Below the pieces are notes generated by a model. The model was not told the DNA's origin. It saw only the letters and a program-made list of their open reading frames with translations, and made no database searches. DNA of 64,000 nucleotides from Curtobacterium sp. MCJR17_020 (GTDB taxonomy: Bacteria; Actinomycetota; Actinomycetes; Actinomycetales; Microbacteriaceae). The translations under genes were made by a program, and so were the position numbers. This document shows, one piece after another, positions 8,659 to 17,703 of this stretch (positions are counted from its first letter, which is position 1; every line of letters begins with the position of its first letter). The stretch is taken from the NCBI RefSeq assembly GCF_003234365.2, contig NZ_CP126260.1, forward strand, positions 2,790,001 to 2,854,000. The letters run 5' to 3'.

Positions 8659-11097
8659 TCAGCCGCGTCCGCGGGCGAGCGCGACCGCCTGCCGCAGCGA
8701 CAGGTCCGGCAGGTACGCCCGGACGACCGCGAGGCCGATCGACGGCAGCGCGACCGGGTCGGGGTAGGCGAGGACGAGCGGGTGCAGGTCGGGGCCGAAC
8801 TTCTGCTTGAACCGGAGCAGCGACCGGAAGCCGTAGACCGGTTCGAGGACTCCCCCGACGAGCTCGAGCAGGCTCTGCACCCCGTCGCTCGGTGCCGCGT
8901 TCTCGCCCGCCTGCGCGAGCGGTGCCGCCGACAGGCTGAGTCGTTCGACGCCGTCGTCGCGCATCCGTTCGGCCGCGCTCGCGACGAGGAACTCCATCAC
9001 GCCGTTCGGCGCGGCCTCGGTCCGGCGCATCACGTCGAGGGTCCAGCCGACGACCCGCCCCTCGCGGTGGCTCGGCAACCAGCTCGTCACGGCGAGCACC
9101 CGCCCGGTGGCGTCCTGCGCGACGAGCGTCCGGACGGCGGGGTCGCGCATCTCGTCCACCCCGCCGAGCGTGAAGCCCATCTCGGGGAGCTCGCGCTCGG
9201 AGACCCACTCCTCCGAGATCGCCTCGATCTGCCGTGCCGTCGACGGCGGCAGGTCCTGCCAGGACGACCAGGTGGCGGTGATGCCCTCGCGGCGGGCCCG
9301 GTTCACGGCGGTGCGGACGTCCTGCTTGCGCTTGCCCGTCGTCGTCCACGTGCGCGGGTCGAGGTCGGCGTCCTCGGCCACCGGCAACGTCGACCACCCC
9401 TGCGTCGTGAGCAGCTCGGCCGTCCCGGCGTCGATGCCGTAGAAGACCGTCGTCCACCCGTTGTCATCGCAGTACCGGGCGAAGTCCGTCATCGCGGCGG
9501 CGCGGGCGTCCGGGTAGCCGAACGGGCCACCCACGGTGACGGCCACGCCACCGTTGCGCCGGAACGCCACCCCGGCGCGCCCGTCGGCCGCGAACCAGTA
9601 GGCGTTGCCACGCCAGGTCGTCATCCACCCGAAGGTGTCGCCGCCGCCGGCGAGCACCAGCGCCCGGGCCCGTTCGCGGTCGGACCGGGAGCCGTCCGCG
9701 TCGGTGTCGGGTTCCACTGCGCCGGTGGGCCGGACCGCGGCGAGCGCGACGACGAACCAGAGCACGGGTCCGGCGAGTCCGATCACGATGCGGAGCGCCG
9801 TGCCGAGCGAGGGCAGTTGCTCCCAGAAGGTCAGGGGCGAGAGGGGGCCGAGGGCGGCGACGGCGAGCCGGAGCGGGTCCTCGACGTGCTCCGGGGCCGA
9901 CGCCGCGAACACCGCGACGGTGCCGACCACGACGGCGACCGCAGCGACGACGGTCACCGCGAAGGCGACCACACGCCGCCGTGAGGGCAGCACCGTGAAC
10001 GACCGGCGCCGGAGCACGAGGACGGCCGCGGTCGCGAGCGGCACCACGATCGACGCACCGACCGACAGCGCCGTGACGAACTCGTCGGCGGTGCCCTGCA
10101 GCCCGCCGGCCCGCGCCGGCAGCACCCCGTAGGTCACGGCGGCCGCGACCGCCGTCACCACGTCGACCGCCACCACGAGCCAGACGGCGAACCGGCTGCC
10201 CCGGAAGAGCCCGAGGCCGCCCACCACGAGGACGAGCAGCGGCGCGATCGCGAGCAGCAGCGTCCACGGGTCGGTCGCGCGGTACGCCAGCAGCGCGCGG
10301 AGGCACTGCCCAGCGGCCCCGTCGGTGCCGCAGCCGCTCACGGGGGTGACGGGACCGGTGCCGAGCACCGCGGCGATCGGCGCGAGCAGTCCGATCCGTG
10401 CGCGGGAGACGAGCGCCACCACGGGGCCGATCGCCGACACCAGCACGACCGTCCCGAGCAGCACCCGGGTCTCGCGGTGCGAGCTGCGCACCCATCCGCC
10501 GCGCTCCGGGGTGCGACGGAGCAGCTCACCGAGCACCCATCCCGTCCCGGCAGCGAGCACCGCGTACAGGTCGGAGGCGTGTCCGGCGTAGAGCAGGAGC
10601 GCGGCCACGACGGCGAGCGCGTTCACCCGGATGCGCCGTCGCCAGAGCGGTCCGGCGAACGCACTCGCGGTGACGATCGTCCCGACGATCGCGGTCCAGG
10701 GGTCGAAGGCCGTCGCGCGCCCGAGCAGCAGACCGGTGACATCGCGGCCGTCCGTGTCGACGAACGCGGTGAGCGCGCCGGCCGCGGTGCCGACGACCGT
10801 GGTGACGACGAACGCCAGGGCGGTCCGCCACGACCCCATCAGCCGCTCGGCGGCACCGACGAGGACGACGACGCCGGCGATCGTGGTGAGCAACGCGACC
10901 GCGCCGGTGGACGCCGCGAAGATCCGGAAGGGCCCGTACGAGGCCGGGTCGGCACCGTGCAGCACCCGGACGACGATGCCGAAGACCGCGGTCGCGACCA
11001 CGAGGAACGTGATGGCGGCCGTCACCGGATGCCGGACGAGGGCGGAGCGCACCCCCTCATGGTGGTGCCGGCCGGCCGTTCGGACAACTCCGGGCAC
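8659..11097 (-). CDS. MprF-like phosphatidylglycerol lysyltransferase
   Basis: An 812-residue membrane protein. Roughly residues 15-450 contain a dozen or more hydrophobic segments, and about 480-800 match the DUF2156/MprF C-terminal catalytic fold (GGDTFGWMTTW, then ADGRAGVAFRRNGG and later GVMEFLVASAAERMRDDGVE). Proteins of this kind transfer amino acids, often lysine, to phosphatidylglycerol and raise resistance to cationic peptides. No lysyl-tRNA synthetase domain is fused here. The start is uncertain: GTG at 11097 is used, GTG at 11052 is also possible, and neither has a convincing ribosome-binding site. Confidence 0.82.
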   Translation of the reverse strand: MPGVVRTAGRHHHEGVRSALVRHPVTAAITFLVVATAVFGIVVRVLHGADPASYGPFRIFAASTGAVALLTTIAGVVVLVGAAERLMGSWRTALAFVVTTVVGTAAGALTAFVDTDGRDVTGLLLGRATAFDPWTAIVGTIVTASAFAGPLWRRRIRVNALAVVAALLLYAGHASDLYAVLAAGTGWVLGELLRRTPERGGWVRSSHRETRVLLGTVVLVSAIGPVVALVSRARIGLLAPIAAVLGTGPVTPVSGCGTDGAAGQCLRALLAYRATDPWTLLLAIAPLLVLVVGGLGLFRGSRFAVWLVVAVDVVTAVAAAVTYGVLPARAGGLQGTADEFVTALSVGASIVVPLATAAVLVLRRRSFTVLPSRRRVVAFAVTVVAAVAVVVGTVAVFAASAPEHVEDPLRLAVAALGPLSPLTFWEQLPSLGTALRIVIGLAGPVLWFVVALAAVRPTGAVEPDTDADGSRSDRERARALVLAGGGDTFGWMTTWRGNAYWFAADGRAGVAFRRNGGVAVTVGGPFGYPDARAAAMTDFARYCDDNGWTTVFYGIDAGTAELLTTQGWSTLPVAEDADLDPRTWTTTGKRKQDVRTAVNRARREGITATWSSWQDLPPSTARQIEAISEEWVSERELPEMGFTLGGVDEMRDPAVRTLVAQDATGRVLAVTSWLPSHREGRVVGWTLDVMRRTEAAPNGVMEFLVASAAERMRDDGVERLSLSAAPLAQAGENAAPSDGVQSLLELVGGVLEPVYGFRSLLRFKQKFGPDLHPLVLAYPDPVALPSIGLAVVRAYLPDLSLRQAVALARGRG

Positions 11098-11138
11098 GGT
11101 GACGAGGGGCGCCGGCGGTGCGACGCCCCTCGGTCACC
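11098..11138 (-). terminator. Hairpin terminator after the chaplin-like gene
   Basis: Arms 11098-11111 (GGTGACGAGGGGCG) and 11124-11138 pair with a single bulge around a 12-base loop, five bases past the stop of the surface-protein gene. It lies directly before the start of the MprF-like gene on the same strand. Confidence 0.65.
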
Positions 11139-11143
11139 TGCTG

Positions 11144-12862
11144 TCAGCGCGGCCCGTCGGTGCCGACCGCCGAGTGCCGGTGACGGAGCACGAGCGTGCC
11201 CGCCCCGGCGAGCAGCAGCAGGAGCGCGAACCCGACGGGGACGACCGGCGAGGCCGCTCCCGTGTAGGCGAGCGCCGTCGCGCCGTCACCGGCGGCGCCG
11301 ACCGTGTCGGCCACCGTCCGAGCGACGGCCGGGATCCCGCTGGTCGCGCCGGCCGTGGTGGTCACCACACCCGTCCTGGAGGCCCGGGTCGGCCCGTCCG
11401 AGCCGGTGGCACCGACCGGGGTGGTCACGGTTCCGGGCACGGTGACGTCGCCGTCGTCCGTCCCGTCACCGGGCGTCGTGCCCGGGTCCGTACCGGGATC
11501 GGTGCCCGGGTCCGTACCGGGGTCAGTGCCGTCGCCCGGGGTCGTGCCCGGGTCCGTGCCGGGGTCGGTGCCCGGGTCCGTGCCGGGGTCGGGCGTCGTG
11601 CCGGTGCCCGGCGTGGTGGCGGTCCCGTCACCGACGACGCCGATGCCGTTCCCACCGATGGTGATCGGCAGGCTGATCACCGGGACCACCTGGGTGCCGG
11701 AGAGCAGGCCGCCGTCACCGGAGGTCGCATCCCCGGCCGACGGGGTCGTGCTGCCCACGGTGGTGCCCGCCGGGGTCGCCCCGCCGGTGCTGGTGCCGTC
11801 GCCGACGACGCCGATGCCGTTCCCGCTGATCGTGATCGGGACCGCGACCACCGGGGCCACCTGGGTGCCCGAGGCGGTGCCGTCCGCCCCGTCCGTCGTG
11901 CCACCGGCAGCCGGAGCCGGACCGGCAGCGGTGCCGGTCCCCGCAGCGGGCGTCGTGCCCGCCGAGGTGCCGTCACCGAGCAGCCCGATGCCGTTGCCGC
12001 CGATCGTGACCGGGACGTCGACCAGTCCGCCGACCTGCGTGCCGGAGAGCAGCCCGTCGTCGCCGGACGTGCTCGGCGTGGTCGTGGCCGGAGCGGCCGG
12101 TGTCGGCGTCGCCGCCGTGCCGGACCCCGCAGCGGTGCCGTCCCCGAGGACCCCGATGCCGTTGCCGGACACCGTCACCGGGACCGACACGACCGGGGCG
12201 ACCTGGGTCCCCGAAACCGTGCCGTCCTCGCCCGAGGTGACCGGTGCCGGAGCAGCGGGCTCGGCCGGTGCCGCCGGAGTGGATGCCGCCGGGATGGGCG
12301 GCGTCGAGGTCGACGCCGCGTCACCACCGACGGCGACCGCGTTGCCACCGATCGTGACGGGCACGGTCACGTCGCTGGCGACCTGGGTCCCCGAGCCGGT
12401 GCCGTCCGAACCGGACGTGGTCGGAGCGGCCGCCGGAGCAGCGGCGGGGGCCGGAGCCGGAGCAGCAGCCGGGGTCGACACCGCGTCACCACCGACGGCG
12501 ACGGCGTTGCCACCGACGGAGACCGGGGCGGTCACGGCCGGCGCCACCTGGGTGCCGGAGGCCGTGCCGTCGGCACCCGAGGTCGTCGGCGCCGGGGCAG
12601 GAGCCGGAGCCGGTGCAGAAGCGGCCGCTGGGGCCGCAGGAGCCGCGGCGGGCGAGGTCACCGACGACACCGCGTCGCCGAGCACCCCGAGGGCGTTGCC
12701 GGTGAGGGACACCGGAGCGTCCACCGACGGAACCACCTGGGTTCCGGACACGGCGCCGTCCGCTCCGGAGGTCGTGGCAGCGTTCGCCGCTGCAGCCCCT
12801 CCGAGCGTGAGGCCGCCGACGAAGAGGGCGAACCAGAGCCCTCTCGAGACGTACTTGTTCAT
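11144..12862 (-). CDS. Chaplin-like repeat surface protein with LAYTG sorting signal
   Basis: A 572-residue secreted protein. The signal peptide is about 1-28 (ending AANA). Seven repeats of about 36 residues follow, of the form TSGxDGxxSGTQV..PV.. GN..GV.GD, recalling the chaplin core (SGN..Q.PV..PV..CGN...V.G) but without its cysteines. A Pro-Gly-Thr-Asp stalk comes next, then LAYTG at 531-535, a hydrophobic span and a basic tail: the LAxTG signal used by class E sortases on long chaplins. It is probably wall-anchored. Whether it forms amyloid-like layers is unknown. It is the downstream gene of a pair with the secreted protein at 12951-14258. Confidence 0.75.
   Translation of the reverse strand: MNKYVSRGLWFALFVGGLTLGGAAAANAATTSGADGAVSGTQVVPSVDAPVSLTGNALGVLGDAVSSVTSPAAAPAAPAAASAPAPAPAPAPTTSGADGTASGTQVAPAVTAPVSVGGNAVAVGGDAVSTPAAAPAPAPAAAPAAAPTTSGSDGTGSGTQVASDVTVPVTIGGNAVAVGGDAASTSTPPIPAASTPAAPAEPAAPAPVTSGEDGTVSGTQVAPVVSVPVTVSGNGIGVLGDGTAAGSGTAATPTPAAPATTTPSTSGDDGLLSGTQVGGLVDVPVTIGGNGIGLLGDGTSAGTTPAAGTGTAAGPAPAAGGTTDGADGTASGTQVAPVVAVPITISGNGIGVVGDGTSTGGATPAGTTVGSTTPSAGDATSGDGGLLSGTQVVPVISLPITIGGNGIGVVGDGTATTPGTGTTPDPGTDPGTDPGTDPGTTPGDGTDPGTDPGTDPGTDPGTTPGDGTDDGDVTVPGTVTTPVGATGSDGPTRASRTGVVTTTAGATSGIPAVARTVADTVGAAGDGATALAYTGAASPVVPVGFALLLLLAGAGTLVLRHRHSAVGTDGPR
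11462..11600. repeat. Low-complexity tandem repeat coding a PGTD stalk
   Basis: Tandem 12-bp-based repeats of the type CCGGGTCCGTGC encode (PGTD)n and a PGTTPGDGT variant on the minus strand. It lies between the chaplin-like repeats and the sorting signal and is a probable wall-spanning stalk prone to length variation. Confidence 0.8.
11612..12772 (-). repeat. Seven intragenic repeats of about 36 codons
   Basis: Each unit begins T(S/D)G.(D/G)G and contains SGTQV and GN..(G/A)V.GD; Ala/Pro linkers of varying length separate them. Units 1-3 have GNA at the core and units 4-7 GNGIG, which suggests two duplication blocks. Confidence 0.8.
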
Positions 12863-12950
12863 GGTCGTACTCCCTGATCGAGATCGTTGGCCGACCGCGG
12901 TCGCGGTCGGTGTGCGTGCGTGCCTGCCGTGCCGGACAGGCGCACCGATC

Positions 12951-14258
12951 TCAGTCAGGGGCGACGTCGTGCTCGCCGACGACCGATGCGGGGACCGCAT
13001 CGTCGGCGGGCGTGCCGCGAGACCCCGCGGCGAGGGAGACGACGTCGTCGGTCGAGCCGACGATGCCGACGGCTGCGACGCCGCCGGGAGTCGAGGTGGC
13101 ACTGCCACCGAGGACGCCCGCGCCGCCTTGGCCGTCGGACGGCACTCCGTGGCCGTCGCCCGGCTCGGGGACGAGCAGGGCGGTGCCGCCGAGGGTCGCG
13201 TCCTGCACGGCACCAGCGACGGGGCCGACGAGCGGTCCGGTCACGAAGGTGGACGGCGCGGTCACACTCGACCGGCGCTCGGCGTCGGGGGCGGGCGTCA
13301 CGCCCGTACCCGCGCCCGTCGACGCGACCGTGGTCGCGGACGGGGTCGTCGCCGGGGCGGCAGCCTGCGGCGGTCGCGCGGACGGGACAGCCGAGCCGGG
13401 CACGCCGGACGGGGTGGTGCCGACGACGAGCGGAGGGGCGGGGACGTCGATGACGGGATCCGTGCCTCCTGGCAGGACGCCACCGAACGACGGGACCACG
13501 CCTGCGACGACGTCGGGGACCTGTCCGACGATCGTGCCGACACCGCCGAGGGTGTCGTCGACCAGGCCGGTGACCGGAGCGGTGACCGTGCCGAGGGTGT
13601 CGCCGCCGACGACGGGGCCGACCACCGGGACGCCGCTGACCACGTGGTCGAGCGTGTCGACGACCGTGGTCACCGGTCGCGCGTCGGTGACCGTCCGCAC
13701 GGTCCCGGAGACGGGACGCAGCACCGTCGCGACGGTGTCGGTGACGGGCCGGGAGGCGGTGCCCACGTGCTCGACGACGCCCTGCACCGGGTGCGTGGCC
13801 GGCTCGGCCGCAGGGGCGGTCGTGGCCGGCACCGCGGGCGCGGTCGCCAGAGCGGCAGGGGTCGGAGCTGTGGGAGCCGGAGTTGCGGGGGCGGGGGCGA
13901 CGGGAGCCGGCGCGGGCGCCGGGGCCGATGGGGGTGCCGGGGCCGACTTCGGGGCTGCCGGTGCCGGAGCGGGCTTCGGCGCGGGTACGACCGCCGCACG
14001 GACCGGGTCCACGACGCCGCCGACGACCTGTCCGACACCGCCGGACACGTCGTGCACGGTCTCGCCGAGGCCGTCGACCACACCACTGACGAGCCCGCGC
14101 TGCTGCGTCTGGGCGGGCGGAGTGGACGCTGCCTCGGCAGCCGAGGCCGGACGGGCCCCGAACGCCAGGGACAGCAGCACGAGGGCAGCGAGGGTCCCGA
14201 CGCCCAGCAGGGCGATCCGGAGCACCGCGAGCCGTCGTGCGCGCGACGTCGTGTCCAT
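12951..14258 (-). CDS. Secreted Ala/Pro/Val-rich protein of unknown function
   Basis: A 435-residue protein from an ATG preceded by GGAGGTGAG. Residues about 12-40 form a signal peptide ending ASAAEA. A stretch rich in VSGVVDGLGETVHDVSGGVG-type amphipathic repeats (about 54-85) is followed by an Ala-Pro linker (about 90-150) and further V/G/T/D repeats. No catalytic motif, cysteine pair or sorting signal is visible. It lies 88 bp upstream of the chaplin-like gene in the same direction and is probably co-transcribed, suggesting a joint cell-surface role. It is not assigned to any known family. Confidence 0.7.
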   Translation of the reverse strand: MDTTSRARRLAVLRIALLGVGTLAALVLLSLAFGARPASAAEAASTPPAQTQQRGLVSGVVDGLGETVHDVSGGVGQVVGGVVDPVRAAVVPAPKPAPAPAAPKSAPAPPSAPAPAPAPVAPAPATPAPTAPTPAALATAPAVPATTAPAAEPATHPVQGVVEHVGTASRPVTDTVATVLRPVSGTVRTVTDARPVTTVVDTLDHVVSGVPVVGPVVGGDTLGTVTAPVTGLVDDTLGGVGTIVGQVPDVVAGVVPSFGGVLPGGTDPVIDVPAPPLVVGTTPSGVPGSAVPSARPPQAAAPATTPSATTVASTGAGTGVTPAPDAERRSSVTAPSTFVTGPLVGPVAGAVQDATLGGTALLVPEPGDGHGVPSDGQGGAGVLGGSATSTPGGVAAVGIVGSTDDVVSLAAGSRGTPADDAVPASVVGEHDVAPD

Positions 14259-14369
14259 GCGCTCACCTCCTGAACTCGGCTGCGCACGTAGAGTGGTTGA
14301 CCGGCAATGTACGCCGGTCCGTTCCGGAACGCACCCCGTTCTGGAAGAAATTCTCAGGAAAGGCCGTCC

Positions 14370-14801
14370 GTGGTCTCGATCTTCTCCGCCCCGACCCGCA
14401 ACCTGGACATCGTCACGCTGCACGAGATCCTCCGCCTGCGACAGGACGTCTTCGTCGTCGAGCAGGGGGCCGCGTACGGCGACATCGACGGGCGTGACCT
14501 CGAGCCCGGCACCGTGCAGTTCTGGGCGGGCCAGGGCTCGGTGGACGCCACACTCCGGCTCCTGCGCGAACCCGATGGCACCGAACGCATCGGCCGGGTC
14601 GTCACGGCGGCGCACGCCCGCGGACAGGGCCTGTCGGGGCAGCTGATCGAGGCCGCGATCGCCGAGTCCCGCTCCGCGAGCATCGCCCTCGGCGCCCAGT
14701 CGCACCTCGAGCAGTGGTACGCCCGCTTCGGGTTCGTGCGCTCCGGCGACGAGTACCTCGAGGACCGGATCCCGCACGTCCCGATGACCCGGCAGCGCTG
14801 A
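14370..14801 (+). CDS. ElaA-like GNAT acetyltransferase
   Basis: A 143-residue GNAT-fold protein. It matches the ElaA subgroup by ILRLRQDVFVVEQGAAYGDIDGRD near the N-terminus and GRVVTAAHARGQGLSGQLI, the acetyl-CoA pyrophosphate loop (R/Q-x-x-G-x-A/G). GTG at 14370 follows AGGAAAGG; the frame is open to 14307 but without a better site. It diverges from the secreted-protein pair. The acceptor substrate is unknown. Confidence 0.82.
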   Translation: MVSIFSAPTRNLDIVTLHEILRLRQDVFVVEQGAAYGDIDGRDLEPGTVQFWAGQGSVDATLRLLREPDGTERIGRVVTAAHARGQGLSGQLIEAAIAESRSASIALGAQSHLEQWYARFGFVRSGDEYLEDRIPHVPMTRQR

Positions 14802-14814
14802 GCGAACCGGCGCG

Positions 14815-15342
14815 TCAGGCGCGCCAGCGGCGGAGTTCGTCGAAGGAGCGGCCCTGCGTGGACCGGTCGGCGACGAGCCGCTCGAACACGATGTTCGTCT
14901 GGGTCGTCGCCACCGACGGGTCGCCGCTGAGCTCGTCGGCGACGAAGTCCCGCAGCTGCTCGGTCGACTCGCACGCGATGTGCACGAGGAAGTCCTTGTC
15001 GCCGGCCAGGAACGAGACGTCCTGCACGACGGGCACCCGGAGCAGTCGCTTCGCGAAGTCGCGGAGTTCGTGGCGGGCCGCGGCGTGGACCCGGACGGAG
15101 ACCATCGCCTCGATCGAGAAGCCGAGTCGCGCGATGTCGACCTCGGCCCGGTAGCCGCGGATCACCCCGGCGTCCTCGAGGGCCCGGACCCGGGTCAGGC
15201 ACGTCGACGGCGCGATGCCCACGGCGGCCGCGAGGCGGTTGTTCGGGATCCGGGCGTCGCCGGCCAGGGTCCAGAGGATGCGCTCGTCGACCTCGTCGAG
15301 GCGCGGGACGGGGTCGGGACGGCGAGCTGGTCGGTCGGACAC
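14815..15342 (-). CDS. Lrp/AsnC family transcriptional regulator
   Basis: A 175-residue regulator. The N-terminal winged helix (LDEVDERILWTLAGDARIPN and AAAVGIAPSTCLTRVRALED) is followed by the RAM effector domain (about 75-155, including FLVHIACESTEQLRDFV). Proteins of this family sense amino acids and assemble as octamers. Neither neighbour is an obvious amino-acid gene, so the target is open. It runs in the same direction as, and 9 bp from, the TetR gene upstream. Confidence 0.9.
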   Translation of the reverse strand: MSDRPARRPDPVPRLDEVDERILWTLAGDARIPNNRLAAAVGIAPSTCLTRVRALEDAGVIRGYRAEVDIARLGFSIEAMVSVRVHAAARHELRDFAKRLLRVPVVQDVSFLAGDKDFLVHIACESTEQLRDFVADELSGDPSVATTQTNIVFERLVADRSTQGRSFDELRRWRA

Positions 15343-15351
15343 GGCTCGACG

Positions 15352-15918
15352 CTACCGCGACGGTGCGAGCAGGGCGCGGAGCGCGTCGTCGAGCGCCCCC
15401 GCCACCACGTCGTCGTCGGCCGACGCGAGCGGCTCCACCGCGGTGGACCGCCGGAGCATCGTCATTCCGAGCACCACCGACAGCGCGATCTCGGCCCGGA
15501 CGAGCAGTTCGTCGGTGACCTCGCCCCCGACGGCCGTGGCGAGACGCTCCGCGTACCGGCGCAGGGTCTCGCGACGGATGGCGTCGGCACCGTCGTCGCC
15601 GGAGGACCGGAGCAGCAGCATGAGCTGGAGGGAGTCGTCGTCGGTCGGCGTACGGACCACGTGCGAGACCAGTCCGGCCAGTGCGCGCTCGAGGCCGCGC
15701 TCGACGGGCTGCTCGACCCCGAGGTCCTGCACCACCCGGTCGAGACAGGCTCGGAACAGCCCCTCCTTCGACCCGAAGTAGCGGTTGATCAGCGCGACGT
15801 TGACCCCGGCGTCGGCGGCGATGTCCCGCACCGTCGTCGCCTTGAACCCGTCGAACGCGAACCGGTGCCGCGCCGCCCGTACGAGCAGCAGTCGGGTGGC
15901 GGCGGCGTCCTTGCTCAT
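15352..15918 (-). CDS. TetR repressor of the adjacent MFS pump
   Basis: A 188-residue TetR protein: helix-turn-helix GFKATTVRDIAADAGVNVAL then INRYFGSKEGLF, and a variable effector half. It is divergent from a DHA2-type drug pump with 112 bp between the starts, and that gap holds two related palindromes over the pump promoter. The arrangement is typical of drug-responsive autoregulated repressors; the inducer is unknown. Confidence 0.9.
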   Translation of the reverse strand: MSKDAAATRLLLVRAARHRFAFDGFKATTVRDIAADAGVNVALINRYFGSKEGLFRACLDRVVQDLGVEQPVERGLERALAGLVSHVVRTPTDDDSLQLMLLLRSSGDDGADAIRRETLRRYAERLATAVGGEVTDELLVRAEIALSVVLGMTMLRRSTAVEPLASADDDVVAGALDDALRALLAPSR

Positions 15919-15944
15919 GGTCGAAGCGTATCGGCCCGACCCGG

Positions 15945-15966
15945 GATGTAAGCAAGTGTTGACATC
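15945..15966. promoter_or_regulatory. TetR operator 1
   Basis: GATGTAAGCA and TGTTGACATC form an inverted repeat with 2 bp between and 8 of 10 matching positions. Its right arm contains the TTGACA -35 box of the pump promoter. Confidence 0.6.
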
Positions 15967-15986
15967 GCGTGAGAACTGCGTACTCT
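15959..15986 (+). promoter_or_regulatory. Sigma70-like promoter of the MFS pump
   Basis: TTGACA at 15959-15964 and TACTCT at 15981-15986, spacer 16. The -35 lies in operator 1 and the -10 is just before operator 2, so a bound TetR would occlude RNA polymerase. Confidence 0.6.
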
Positions 15987-15989
15987 CGT

Positions 15990-16011
15990 CAAGTCAGCAA
16001 ATGTTTACATC
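15990..16011. promoter_or_regulatory. TetR operator 2
   Basis: CAAGTCAGCA and TGTTTACATC repeat the operator 1 motif (right arm TGTTkACATC in both) 45 bp downstream, centre to centre. The left arm is more degenerate. Confidence 0.55.
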
Positions 16012-16030
16012 ACCCGAGACACGGAGCACG

Positions 16031-17506
16031 ATGACCGACACCATGCAGAGTCCCCGCACGGGCTCGCACCCCACCACCGCCGGGCACCGGCCGAACAGCA
16101 CGGCGATCATCGTCTACCTGTCCCTCGGCGGTCTGTCGTTCGCGGTCCTGCAGTCGCTCGTCGCCCCGGCGCTGTCGACCATCGGACAGGACCTCGGCGC
16201 CTCGACGAGCGCGACGAGCTGGGTGCTCACCGCCTACCTGCTCTCCGCGTCGGTGCTCACGCCGATCCTCGGCCGCCTCGGCGACATGATCGGCAAGCGC
16301 AAGGTCCTGATCGTCGTGCTGTCGATCCTGCTCGTCGGCGCCGTGCTCGCCGCGCTGGCACCGAACCTCGGCGTCCTCATCGTCGGTCGGGCCCTGCAGG
16401 GCGCCGCCGGCGCGGTGATGCCACTGTCGATCGGCATCGTCCGCGACGAGCTACCGAAGGAGAAGGTCAGCGTCACGATCGGTCTGCTCTCCGCGATCTT
16501 CGGCATCGGCGCCGGCGTCGGCATCGTCGCCGCCGGACCGATCGTCGAGCACCTGTCGTGGCACTGGCTGTTCTGGCTGCCCGCCGTGCTCGTCGTCATC
16601 GCCCTGCTCGGCGCGATCTTCGGCATGCCGGAGTCGCCGGTGCGCAAGCCCGGCCGCCTCGACATGGTCGGCACCTTCGTCCTCGCCGTCTCGCTCGTGT
16701 CGATCCTGCTCGCGGTCAGCGAGGGCGAGACCTGGGGCTGGGGCGACGGCAAGACCATCGGCCTGCTGGTCCTCGGCGCCGTGGCACTGGTCGCGTTCGT
16801 CCTGGTCGAGCTCCGCGTCGCCGAACCGCTCATCGACGTCCGCCTGTTCGCCGTCCGCGGCGTCTGGACGGCCCACGTCGTCGCGCTCGTCTTCGGCTTC
16901 GCGATGTTCGGCACCTTCGTGCTCGTGCCGACCCTGCTGCAGCTGCCGAGCGCACTCGGCTACGGCTTCGGCAAGGACGTCACCCAGGCCGGTCTCTTCC
17001 TGTTGCCGACCGTCCTGATGATGATCGTCGCCGGGCCGATCGCCGGCATCCTCGTCCGCAAGGTCGGTCCGAAGCCGCCCATGCTGCTCGGCGGGATCGC
17101 CATCGTCGCCGCGTTCCTGCTGCCCGCGATCGCGCACGGCGAGCTCTGGCAGGTCGTCGTCTCCGGCATCCTGACCGGCATCGGCATCGGCCTGGCCCTC
17201 GCCGCGTGCTCGAACGCCATCATCGAGAGCGTCCCCGCGAACCAGACCGGCGAGGCCATCAGCGCCAACACCGTCGTCCGCACGATCGGCTCGAGCGTCG
17301 GCACCGCGGTCATCGCGGCGCTCATCACCTCGCACAGCACCCCGCAGGGTCTGCCGACCGACGACGCCTTCACCATCGGGTTCTGGGCGTGCACCGGTGT
17401 CGCGGTCCTCGCCGTCCTCGCCGCGCTCGCGGCCCCGTCGATGCGCGCGCGCCGCGCAGCGGCGGCGGCCCGTGGCATCGACGACCTCGAGGAGATCGCC
17501 GAGTAG
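16031..17506 (+). CDS. MFS drug:proton antiporter, DHA2-like
   Basis: A 491-residue multi-spanning membrane protein of the major facilitator superfamily. Visible are the motif A loop (LGRLGDMIGKRKVLI, about 83-97) and a motif C-like antiporter region near GAGVGIVAAGPIVEHLSW. The ATG at 16031 was chosen because the upstream frame runs through the operators and the TetR gene. Control by the divergent TetR is strongly suggested. The drug specificity cannot be read from sequence. Confidence 0.9.
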   Translation: MTDTMQSPRTGSHPTTAGHRPNSTAIIVYLSLGGLSFAVLQSLVAPALSTIGQDLGASTSATSWVLTAYLLSASVLTPILGRLGDMIGKRKVLIVVLSILLVGAVLAALAPNLGVLIVGRALQGAAGAVMPLSIGIVRDELPKEKVSVTIGLLSAIFGIGAGVGIVAAGPIVEHLSWHWLFWLPAVLVVIALLGAIFGMPESPVRKPGRLDMVGTFVLAVSLVSILLAVSEGETWGWGDGKTIGLLVLGAVALVAFVLVELRVAEPLIDVRLFAVRGVWTAHVVALVFGFAMFGTFVLVPTLLQLPSALGYGFGKDVTQAGLFLLPTVLMMIVAGPIAGILVRKVGPKPPMLLGGIAIVAAFLLPAIAHGELWQVVVSGILTGIGIGLALAACSNAIIESVPANQTGEAISANTVVRTIGSSVGTAVIAALITSHSTPQGLPTDDAFTIGFWACTGVAVLAVLAALAAPSMRARRAAAAARGIDDLEEIAE

Positions 17507-17526
17507 GGCCCTCGACCCGACCACCC

Positions 17527-17570
17527 CGGGAGGCCCGTCCTGCGTCGTCGACGCGGGGCGGGCCTCCCGG
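17527..17570 (+). terminator. Terminator with GGGAGGCCCG core
   Basis: CGGGAGGCCCG and CGGGCCTCCCG are perfect arms around a loop of about 22 bases, 20 bp after the MFS stop. The same core recurs at 26072, 31752, 41845 and 63380. Confidence 0.7.
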
Positions 17571-17703
17571 CGGTCGCGCCCACCGCCACCGGCGGCTCCG
17601 CAAGCTGGGAAGCGACCGAGCACGCCGCCGCCGGCGTGACGATCATCGGACCGGATGCGTCACAGCAGGTGGACGCGATCACCGTGCCCCGGACAGGAGA
17701 CCC

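Noticed and set aside
11462..11600. Regular short repeats suggesting a CRISPR or minisatellite
   Set aside because: They are codon-level repeats for (PGTD)n inside an open reading frame, with no unique spacers.
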